Below, piece by piece: positions 1 through 5,333 of a DNA stretch of 5,333 nt. Both the position numbers and the translations under genes were made by a program. The first letter of the stretch is position 1. Each line of letters opens with the position of its first letter. The notes under the pieces are model-generated. The model saw nothing but the letters and a program-made list of their open reading frames with translations. It was not told where the DNA came from and made no database searches. The DNA comes from Campylobacter concisus (GTDB lineage: Bacteria; Campylobacterota; Campylobacteria; Campylobacterales; Campylobacteraceae): positions 1 through 5,333 of the forward strand of contig JAHADO010000105.1 in assembly GCA_018375265.1 (NCBI GenBank), written 5' to 3'.

Positions 1-1011
1 TATCTTATAAATATTATGAGTATTATAAGTATTTACGCTATCAAAAATAGGCATGTCTGACAATGGATAAAAATATGGTCTTCCATCAATACCTTTTTCT
101 TTTAGCTTTACCAAAAAATCATCCCTTTGTTTTTCTGTATAGCCCGATATTTCTAGACATATCATCCAATAAACATTTTTTATACCTGCCTGAGTTCTGT
201 TTAATGAAATATTTTCAGCGTTAAATAACCCTTCTTTATACCATTCAAATATCTCGATTCTTTTTTGGATTAAATCTTCTATCCTCCTCAATTGAGCTAG
301 CCCAAGTGCTGCTTGGAGATTTGTCATACGATAATTAAATCCTACTTCGGTATGCCAGTATCGTTTTTCTGAACTCATTGCATGATCTCTTAAGAATTTT
401 AATCTTTCATAAAGATCCTTATTATTAGTAGTAATCATGCCACCTTCACCAGAAGTTATAATTTTATTACCATAGAAACTAAAAACACCAACATCACCAA
501 AACCACCAACACGTCTTCCATCTATCTCTGCACCATGAGCTTCAGCCGCATCCTCTATAACTAAAAGATTATTTTCTTTAGCTATTTTATTTATTTTATT
601 CATATCCGCCGGATGCCCATAAAGGTGGACTGGGATAATTGCTCTTGTGTTTTTAGTGATAGCTTTGCTGATACCATTGGCATCTATGCAAAGGGTATCT
701 GGATCAATATCAACAATTACCGGTTTGGCATTCACATATTTTACGACATTTCCAGTTGCTACAAAAGTTAGATCTGGGATAATAACTTCATCATCTTTGT
801 CAATACCAAGCGCAACTAAACTTAAATGCAATCCAACCGTAGCATTTGAAACAGAGAGAGCATATTTTGTCCCACAAAAAGATGCAAATTCTTTCTCAAA
901 TTTAGTAATATATTCACCTAGCGAAGATACCCATCCAGATCGTACAGCATCGTTCACATAGTCTATTTCAAGTTGTGTAATAGATGGTTGTGATATAGGT
1001 ATAAAGTTCAT
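1..1011 (-). CDS. DegT/DnrJ/EryC1/StrS-family PLP-dependent sugar aminotransferase, GDP-perosamine synthase-like (3' end cut by window edge)
   Basis: The gene is open through the left edge, leaving 337 visible codons; members are usually about 360-390 residues, so only the C-terminal tail is missing. These cytoplasmic enzymes transfer an amino group from glutamate to a nucleotide-linked 4-keto-6-deoxy sugar. Visible landmarks are GWVSS near residue 26, the phosphate-binding SNAT at 55-58, VHLYGHP at 128-134, the cofactor aspartate in IEDAAEAHG (Asp154), and the Schiff-base lysine in YGNKIITSGEGGM (Lys183). The stretch RYWHTEVGFNYRMTN (217-231) followed by AALGLAQL resembles perosamine synthases (Per/RfbE) more than LegC or PseC enzymes, as recalled by eye. 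The ATG at 1011 gives the family's typical N-terminus (MNFIPISQPS). Family membership is near certain; the substrate, GDP-4-keto-6-deoxymannose, is inferred. It lies 89 bases downstream of the DUF115 gene, so it may have its own promoter. Confidence 0.95.
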   Translation of the reverse strand, partial: MNFIPISQPSITQLEIDYVNDAVRSGWVSSLGEYITKFEKEFASFCGTKYALSVSNATVGLHLSLVALGIDKDDEVIIPDLTFVATGNVVKYVNAKPVIVDIDPDTLCIDANGISKAITKNTRAIIPVHLYGHPADMNKINKIAKENNLLVIEDAAEAHGAEIDGRRVGGFGDVGVFSFYGNKIITSGEGGMITTNNKDLYERLKFLRDHAMSSEKRYWHTEVGFNYRMTNLQAALGLAQLRRIEDLIQKRIEIFEWYKEGLFNAENISLNRTQAGIKNVYWMICLEISGYTEKQRDDFLVKLKEKGIDGRPYFYPLSDMPIFDSVNTYNTHNIYKI

Positions 1012-1021
1012 TTTACCATTT

Positions 1022-1030
1022 TCCTTTCCT
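1022..1030 (-). promoter_or_regulatory. Doubled Shine-Dalgarno site before the aminotransferase
   Basis: On the minus strand AGGAAAGGA precedes two ATG codons. The first AGGA (1030-1027) sits 7 bases before an ATG at 1019, which starts only Met-Val-Lys-stop. The second AGGA (1025-1022) sits 10 bases before the real ATG at 1011. The mini-ORF's TGA (1010-1008) overlaps the real ATG as ATGA, so ribosomes may reinitiate there. That the site binds ribosomes is fairly safe; any regulatory role for the mini-ORF is speculation. Confidence 0.6.
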
Positions 1031-1081
1031 TTTTGATTATTTTATCCAAAAAATAAACTCTAATAAGTATAAAACCGTTGA

Positions 1082-1103
1082 TAATGCAATCTTGGCTGCA
1101 TTA
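1082..1103 (-). repeat. 7-bp inverted repeat at the end of the DUF115 gene (weak hairpin)
   Basis: Read on the minus strand, TAATGCA and TGCATTA form a perfect 7-bp stem around an 8-base loop (GCCAAGAT). The first arm contains the DUF115 stop codon. It is not followed at once by a T-run: the next bases are TCAACGG and then TTTT. It is therefore a poor intrinsic terminator, and might instead be a 3'-end stabiliser or chance. The rest of the gap (1012-1081) is AT-rich. It holds a weak -10-like TAAAAT at 1044-1039 with no convincing -35, so a promoter for the aminotransferase is possible but unproven. Confidence 0.35.
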
Positions 1104-1961
1104 CCCACCCATTATATTTTTAAATCTTTTGTGCTCAAACATATTTAACAAACTATCGCCCGAACAATTAAATATTTCACCATTTTTAAAATTTTCAGCA
1201 ATTAACTCTTTTTCCAAAAATACCTTACCAGTAGAAAAAAATTCATCTGATTTCTTGGTGCCCATTCTTCTTTGTTCGTTATGCTGATGAATAGAAGTCT
1301 TATAAAATCTAAAGCTCTCTTCATTTTTTAAGCAGATGTAGTTGTGATCAACTCCAAGTAAATATATTTCTTTAAATCCCATATAAATAGCAACTATTAA
1401 AGCATATGTACTAGCAGTATTTGCAGCCCAAATCTGATTTTCAATACTTATATCTTTCTCTTTAAACTTATATTCTTTGTCTACATTGATTCCAGCAAAA
1501 TACCAATTAATATTATGTTTTTTAAATATTCCGTATTTTTCAAGGATATATCTTATATTATAATCATACATATTAAGTCCAAAAATCATATTAACATTTA
1601 CAGGTACATGCTTTTCCATATCTTCAAACCATCGCCTCCATTCATCTTCCGTTTGTGGTGGGTGAATAGGAGCGACTAAATAATATTTTTGTATATCTCC
1701 GCTTGCAATCTCATCAAAATCGTTATGTACATAAAAGTTATTAAGTGCGAACACGATTTCATTTTTTAATGGTTTTAGATCTTCACTTTTTATTGACGGA
1801 CCACTACCAAGGATGAAACATCTTTTGCCTTTATGTTTGTCTTTTAAGTTAATATTCTTTAATATTACTTCTTTATATTTTAAAAAATAAATATAGCTTC
1901 TTGCATATCTTAATCCATTTAATAGTATTGGTGGCATTATTTTTTTTGCTAAACGTTTCAT
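1101..1961 (-). CDS. DUF115 / MptE-like (MAF_flag10-type) protein, candidate nonulosonate glycosyltransferase
   Basis: The protein has 286 residues and no clear signal peptide or membrane segment. Landmarks are a Rossmann-like FILGSGPSI (49-57), FALNNFY (71-77), NTASTYALIVAIYMG (181-195), KEIYLLGVDHNY (197-208) and CSGDSLLNMF near the C-terminus (266-275). This order matches the DUF115 (PF01973) family, often named 6-hydroxymethylpterin diphosphokinase MptE-like. It also parallels the GT42 sialyltransferases of Campylobacter (GNGPSL, CNQFYF, KEIYLSGID, NSLLANF). DUF115 is also the central domain of Maf proteins, which put nonulosonic acids on flagellin. With a CMP-nonulosonate synthase four genes upstream in the same operon, a sugar-transferase role is more likely than pterin synthesis; that is inference. 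I chose the ATG at 1961 because GGAG lies 7 bases upstream. The longer reading from a TTG at 1985 would overlap the flippase stop and adds eight residues. Confidence 0.8.
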   Translation of the reverse strand: MKRLAKKIMPPILLNGLRYARSYIYFLKYKEVILKNINLKDKHKGKRCFILGSGPSIKSEDLKPLKNEIVFALNNFYVHNDFDEIASGDIQKYYLVAPIHPPQTEDEWRRWFEDMEKHVPVNVNMIFGLNMYDYNIRYILEKYGIFKKHNINWYFAGINVDKEYKFKEKDISIENQIWAANTASTYALIVAIYMGFKEIYLLGVDHNYICLKNEESFRFYKTSIHQHNEQRRMGTKKSDEFFSTGKVFLEKELIAENFKNGEIFNCSGDSLLNMFEHKRFKNIMGG

Positions 1962-1968
1962 TACTACA

Positions 1969-1972
1969 CTCC
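1969..1972 (-). promoter_or_regulatory. Shine-Dalgarno site (GGAG) that sets the DUF115 start
   Basis: Minus-strand GGAG is followed by seven bases (TGTAGTA) and then ATG at 1961. This near-ideal spacing favours the ATG over the in-frame TTG at 1985, which overlaps the flippase TGA. Confidence 0.7.
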
Positions 1973-1981
1973 AATCCAAGC

Positions 1982-3214
1982 TCAACTACCACACTGCAAA
2001 TATATTTTTTTAAGTATATCAGCATAAAAATATCTTTTTACTAAAATAAAATAAACACCCAAAGAAAAAATTGTTGAATAACTATAATATAAAATATCAG
2101 TATGATAAAAAACAAAAATACTATTTAAAATTAAATTTAAGGCTAAAATTATAAATTGATATTTTAATAATGTAAAATGATGATTATCACTAATCATATA
2201 ATAAATATACATATTATTAATCGACAAAAATATTGCAGATAAAATTAGAACAAAAAATAGAAATTCTGTACCAAGATATCTTTTAACAATAAATTCTAAG
2301 AATAATGGATATGTTGCTACCACTATTATAGAGGTTATTGCCAAAAAAATGTATACTTTTTTATTGGTAGTCTCCACTATTTTTTTTACAGAAATAAAAT
2401 CTTTTTGTGCTACATATGTATATAATAGTTGAGAATATGGCCCAAAAAAACTCATCGATAACAGCCATATGTTCATAGCTAACGAAGATGTAAAACCATA
2501 TGTGGCAAGTTCTTCAGAAGAGTAAAAAGTAGATATAAACCATCTATCTACTGTTCTAAAGAGTAGGTCTATCGCCCAGATTAAATACACAAAAAAACCT
2601 ATCTTATAGATCTCAAAAACCATTTTTTTAAAACTATAAAATTTAATATCATTAAATACTAATGGGATTAAGTAAAAAGACACTAAAAAAGTTATGGATG
2701 TTACTATAAACTGAGCAATAAATATAGACTCAATATTTTGATAGTAATAAAACATTAATATTGTTACAAATGGTCTAAGTATTTCATCTAAACTTTTTAA
2801 AAAATTAACTTTTTCAAATTCATGTTTAGAATTTAAAAAGATCTTAACATTTTCTGTATAATGTGAAAAAAGGAAATTTGCAACTATTACAAGAATTACT
2901 GATAAACTAAGCTTAATATTTAATATAAAAAGTATACTTGCACCTATAAACTGGATAATATGAGAAATAATGTTACTATATAAAAATAATTCATTCTCAT
3001 TTTTTTTATCTACTATATATTTTGGTAATAAAATGACCGTACCATGCATAGAACCCAGTTGCAATAACGGCAATAAAGACAATACCATCGTTATATAAAC
3101 AAAAGTGCCATAGTCTCTTTCTGAAAGACTCTTGGCTATATATATAAATGATAAAAAAGACAATCCTTTTGAACATATAGCTATTAGTAAATTCTGTAAA
3201 ATAACTTTTTGCAA
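1982..3214 (-). CDS. wzx: Wzx-type polysaccharide flippase (MOP superfamily)
   Basis: This is a 410-residue, very hydrophobic inner-membrane protein with about 12 predicted helices by eye, roughly at 8-27, 38-56, 80-100, 102-118, 145-158, 163-186, 204-222, 243-262, 287-308, 316-336, 348-369 and 373-393. Length and pattern fit Wzx/RfbX flippases, which move undecaprenyl-linked glycan units from the cytoplasmic to the periplasmic face. The N-terminal KGLSFLSFIYIAKSLSERDYG (residues 16-36) and the mid-protein DRWFISTFYSSEELATYGF (223-241) are typical of the family. The start is probably TTG at 3214: the next in-frame Met is residue 43 and would remove the first helix, and no ATG or GTG lies between TTG and the upstream in-frame stop at 3238-3236. 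No strong Shine-Dalgarno site precedes it, and the methyltransferase stop is one base away, so translation is probably coupled. It is the most AT-rich gene here. Confidence 0.9.
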   Translation of the reverse strand: MQKVILQNLLIAICSKGLSFLSFIYIAKSLSERDYGTFVYITMVLSLLPLLQLGSMHGTVILLPKYIVDKKNENELFLYSNIISHIIQFIGASILFILNIKLSLSVILVIVANFLFSHYTENVKIFLNSKHEFEKVNFLKSLDEILRPFVTILMFYYYQNIESIFIAQFIVTSITFLVSFYLIPLVFNDIKFYSFKKMVFEIYKIGFFVYLIWAIDLLFRTVDRWFISTFYSSEELATYGFTSSLAMNIWLLSMSFFGPYSQLLYTYVAQKDFISVKKIVETTNKKVYIFLAITSIIVVATYPLFLEFIVKRYLGTEFLFFVLILSAIFLSINNMYIYYMISDNHHFTLLKYQFIILALNLILNSIFVFYHTDILYYSYSTIFSLGVYFILVKRYFYADILKKIYLQCGS

Positions 3215-3215
3215 C

Positions 3216-4283
3216 TTATCTGCCCAATATTCTTTTTACAATTTCTTTCATGCCTAGCTTATCTAATAGCTTTATAATTGCCTCCCTAATATAATAAGGG
3301 TTCAACTTTAAAACATGTAAAATATAATCTCTTTTTAATTGATTTTCGACCTTAATTGCCCATTTCGTCATCTCATTATCATAAATTACAATATTATCTC
3401 TCATACTCCAATCAATAGGCTTTTGAAGTACAAAAGTGCATCTTTCATTACCATATATGACCCTCAAGCCTAATGATTCGAAAAAAACCTTTAAGTAGTA
3501 GTAGTAGTAGTTATGCACATGTGCGTTTTGAAAATACAAGATCGGATTAAAATATGTCTTTTGAATATCAAATATACCTGGTACTTCTACCAATAAGTAT
3601 CCTTCATCAGAAATCAACTCTATAATTTTATTCATTGTGCTTATTGGTTCATTAAAATGCTCCATAACATGAGATAAAATTACTAAGTCTTGAGATTTCT
3701 TTGGAGTTTTATCAATATCAAACTCGCCTTGATATAAATTTAATCCTTTATTTTGTCCGAATCTTAAATACTTTTCTCCAAAATCACAGCCAGATACTCT
3801 TTTACCATTCTGATAAAAAGGGTATAGGATTCCACCAGCACCACATCCTATTTCAAAAACAGTATTAATATTGCAAATTTCAATATTCTCTCGTATAAGA
3901 CTATAAAAAATTTGACCTCTTTGAACTTGTGAGTTGAAAAACTCGTCGCTAGCTAATTCCATACCAACATATATATCCCTATACTCATTTCTATAAAATT
4001 CTGAAGTTGAGTAGTCGTCGAGGCGTTCTTTTAGTCTAATGATCCCGCATTTCTTACAAAGTACATTACAGCACGGTATCCCATATCTATCTTTTTCTGC
4101 GACAACAATATCTATAAATTCATTAGTGTTGCCACATAAACATGGATTAGGCACTAATTTATATTCGCCATTTTTGATCTTAGTTTTAAATTTTAGTATA
4201 GTATCTTTTTGTAACTTATTCAAGGATACAATTGATTTATCATCATTTCTCCAAATCGGGAATTGTATAAGATTATTTATCAT
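3216..4283 (-). CDS. Zinc-ribbon class I SAM-dependent methyltransferase of a glycan locus
   Basis: The protein has 355 residues and is probably cytoplasmic. The N-terminal part carries a CxC (Cys48, Cys50) and a CxxC (Cys76, Cys79) about 25 residues apart, a likely zinc ribbon, with DRYGIP between them. It is followed by FYRNEYRDIY (96-105). The core is a class I methyltransferase (Methyltransf_23-like): motif I is FEIGCGAGG (143-151), the acidic strand-2 end is SGCDFGEKYL (164-173), and the post-motif region is VILSHVMEHF (201-210) followed by GYLLVEVPG (228-236). Proteins of this layout are common in O-antigen and capsule clusters, where they are thought to methylate sugars; the acceptor here cannot be read from the sequence. 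ATG at 4283 overlaps the end of the cytidylyltransferase gene by 11 bases and has AGGAA 6 bases upstream, so the two are translated together. A run of five TAC codons gives Tyr259-263. Confidence 0.88.
   Translation of the reverse strand: MINNLIQFPIWRNDDKSIVSLNKLQKDTILKFKTKIKNGEYKLVPNPCLCGNTNEFIDIVVAEKDRYGIPCCNVLCKKCGIIRLKERLDDYSTSEFYRNEYRDIYVGMELASDEFFNSQVQRGQIFYSLIRENIEICNINTVFEIGCGAGGILYPFYQNGKRVSGCDFGEKYLRFGQNKGLNLYQGEFDIDKTPKKSQDLVILSHVMEHFNEPISTMNKIIELISDEGYLLVEVPGIFDIQKTYFNPILYFQNAHVHNYYYYYLKVFFESLGLRVIYGNERCTFVLQKPIDWSMRDNIVIYDNEMTKWAIKVENQLKRDYILHVLKLNPYYIREAIIKLLDKLGMKEIVKRILGR
3495..3509 (-). repeat. (TAC)5 trinucleotide repeat inside the methyltransferase gene
   Basis: Five GTA units on the plus strand read as five TAC (Tyr) codons on the coding strand. 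Gain or loss of a unit would change the tyrosine count but not the frame. It falls where related methyltransferases have a His-Val-His-aromatic stretch before the last helix, so it may be ordinary coding sequence. Confidence 0.6.
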
Positions 4284-5333
4284 GGTAATTTCCTAAGACA
4301 TACTCAGCGAATTCTCTGACAGCACCGTCTCCACCTTTTTTTGAAAGTACGATAATATTTAAGATGTCTTTAATCTCTTGTGTAGCATCTGAAGGACAAG
4401 CAGCTAATCCTACGCTTTGCAATAGTTCTTTACAGTTTATATCGTCTCCTACATATGCCACTTCGCTAAGTAAAATATTTTCATTTTGACATATTCTTTT
4501 AACTGCTTCTAACTTACCGTTATGCTCTATTCCTTGACGTAAAAAATCTACTTTTAACTTTTTAGCACGATTCTTTACTATTTTTGTATTTTCGCTTGTA
4601 ATTATTCCTGTTTTTATACCGGCACGGTGCAATAGTTCAAATCCTTTTCCATCACGAGTATTAAATTTCTTCAGTTCATTACCATTTTCACCATAATACA
4701 TTCCAGCATCCGTTAAAGTGCCATCGACATCAGATAAGAAAAGCTTTATAATTGGTTTTATTCTTTTTGACAAAATATATTTATACATCATTTTCTCAGC
4801 TATTGTCCAGTCATCTTCTTCGTCTATTTCAATAGCTGTAAATTCTTTCATCTCATAAATAGACACCTTGCCACTTAAACGATTTTTATATCTTTTTATA
4901 TTGCCTATACTATTTATATAAAATGCTCCATTCTCCATAAAGAGACCATAAAAATCTTGTCTACGTGGACGATTTTTAAAATCATAATTTATGGGATTCG
5001 CATCACCATCCCAAAAAAATCTCTTTGTCCTAACGCAAGTAAGCAACGAATCGGCTTTATTTTTTTTAAACAACTTTAATGCTTCATCAAAATCCTCTGT
5101 CTGTGTAAGAGGAGAAGTTGCTTGTACCAAAAAAAATAAGTCGTCCTCTCTAAAATTATTTTTATAAATAAATTCAAGCATTACAGATTCTGTACTAGAT
5201 GTATCTTCAGCATTTTTAGGATCTCTGTCATATACTTCGACTTTTGTAAAATTAAAGTTATTTACAATTTCTTTTATTTTATCACAATCAGTAGCCACAA
5301 ATATTCTGTCGATATTAATTGAATTTTGAAGCG
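4273..5333 (-). CDS. neuA: Bifunctional CMP-nonulosonate (acylneuraminate) cytidylyltransferase / KdsC-like HAD phosphatase (5' end cut by window edge)
   Basis: There are 352 complete visible codons, open through the right edge. By comparison with the family about 35-40 residues are missing, including the N-terminal RGGSKG-type nucleotide loop. A GTG at 5298 is internal: the upstream codons read LQNSINIDRIF and continue the NeuA fold (then VATD). Residues below count from the first complete codon. The transferase domain shows VQATSPLT (69-76), NRPRRQD (120-126), ENGAFYI (133-139) and EIDEEDDW (168-175), the acidic metal-binding region. The domain activates a sialic, legionaminic or similar acid with CTP. 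From about 190 a KdsC-like HAD domain follows: DVDGTLTD with nucleophile Asp201 and Asp203, KFNTRDGKG (222-230), IITS (243-246), GDDINC (295-300) and the tail GGDGAVRE (333-340). It probably dephosphorylates the 9-phosphate precursor, which is inference. The motif IV position usually held by a second Asp is Cys300. A NeuB-type synthase may lie upstream, outside the window. Confidence 0.93.
   Translation of the reverse strand, partial: LQNSINIDRIFVATDCDKIKEIVNNFNFTKVEVYDRDPKNAEDTSSTESVMLEFIYKNNFREDDLFFLVQATSPLTQTEDFDEALKLFKKNKADSLLTCVRTKRFFWDGDANPINYDFKNRPRRQDFYGLFMENGAFYINSIGNIKRYKNRLSGKVSIYEMKEFTAIEIDEEDDWTIAEKMMYKYILSKRIKPIIKLFLSDVDGTLTDAGMYYGENGNELKKFNTRDGKGFELLHRAGIKTGIITSENTKIVKNRAKKLKVDFLRQGIEHNGKLEAVKRICQNENILLSEVAYVGDDINCKELLQSVGLAACPSDATQEIKDILNIIVLSKKGGDGAVREFAEYVLGNYHDK
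4290..4294 (-). promoter_or_regulatory. Shine-Dalgarno site (AGGAA) of the methyltransferase, inside the upstream gene
   Basis: Minus-strand AGGAA lies 6 bases before the ATG at 4283 and within the last codons of the cytidylyltransferase gene. The stop of that gene lies just after the new ATG (ATGATAAATAA), which points to coupled translation. Confidence 0.65.

Noticed and set aside
647..961. 104-codon plus-strand reading frame
   Set aside because: It lies wholly inside the aminotransferase on the opposite strand, which has clear family motifs across the region; the plus-strand peptide resembles no family I know.
1039..1071. Promoter for the aminotransferase (TATACT at 1071-1066 or TAAAAT at 1044-1039)
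   Set aside because: Neither -10-like hexamer has a good -35 at suitable spacing, and such hexamers are common by chance in this AT-rich DNA.
1082..1103. Strong intrinsic terminator after the DUF115 gene
   Set aside because: The stem is only 7 bp and AT-rich, and no T-run follows directly on the transcribed strand.
1078..1287. 69-codon plus-strand reading frame
   Set aside because: It is antisense to the C-terminal part of the DUF115 gene, and has no Shine-Dalgarno site or recognisable product.
1101..1961. DUF115 gene as a pterin diphosphokinase (MptE function)
   Set aside because: The name comes from an archaeal relative; nothing in the neighbourhood concerns pterin or folate, and all neighbours are glycan genes.
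3495..3509. (TAC)5 repeat as a phase-variation switch
   Set aside because: A trinucleotide unit cannot shift the frame, and five units are short; at most it varies the tyrosine count.
4039..4296. 85-codon plus-strand reading frame
   Set aside because: It is antisense to the zinc-ribbon region of the methyltransferase, whose motifs explain the sequence.
5296..5298. GTG as the true start of the cytidylyltransferase
   Set aside because: Upstream in-frame codons continue a NeuA-like sequence to the window edge, and a start here would remove the N-terminal nucleotide-binding loop, so the gene is simply cut by the window.

Overview
This 5.3 kb window is the middle of a surface-glycan (O-antigen, capsule or glycoprotein-glycan) biosynthesis locus. 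All five genes lie on the minus strand and read from the right edge towards the left. In order of transcription they are: a CMP-nonulosonate cytidylyltransferase fused to a KdsC-like HAD phosphatase (cut at its 5' end by the right edge), a zinc-ribbon SAM-dependent methyltransferase, a Wzx-type polysaccharide flippase, a stand-alone DUF115/MptE-like protein that is a candidate glycosyltransferase, and a DegT-family PLP sugar aminotransferase closest to GDP-perosamine synthases (cut at its 3' end by the left edge).

The DNA is AT-rich, most strongly in the flippase gene. The genes use TAA and TGA stops, recognisable Shine-Dalgarno sites and at least one probable TTG start. This suits an AT-rich bacterium that makes nonulosonic acids, for example Campylobacterota or a low-GC Bacillota. 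The window alone cannot place it further. It holds no ribosomal RNA, tRNA, mobile element or CRISPR array.

Layout: 4273-5333 is the cytidylyltransferase/HAD fusion. It overlaps the methyltransferase (3216-4283) by 11 bases. The methyltransferase stop is one base from the TTG start of the flippase (1982-3214). The DUF115 gene (1101-1961, start moved to an ATG with a good Shine-Dalgarno site) follows 20 bases after the flippase stop. An 89-base gap (1012-1100) with an inverted repeat, a doubled Shine-Dalgarno site and a four-codon mini-ORF separates it from the aminotransferase (1-1011). This is the only real gap in the block.

Proposed joint role (inference): the fusion enzyme removes a phosphate from, or at least activates, a nonulosonic acid as the CMP-sugar. 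The DUF115 protein may transfer that sugar, since DUF115 is the central domain of the Maf flagellin nonulosonate transferases. The methyltransferase may decorate a sugar. The aminotransferase supplies a 4-amino-4,6-dideoxy sugar such as perosamine. Wzx moves the lipid-linked unit across the inner membrane. The most interesting points are the animal-CMAS-like architecture of the fusion, which keeps its phosphatase nucleophile, and the stand-alone DUF115 protein in a nonulosonate locus.
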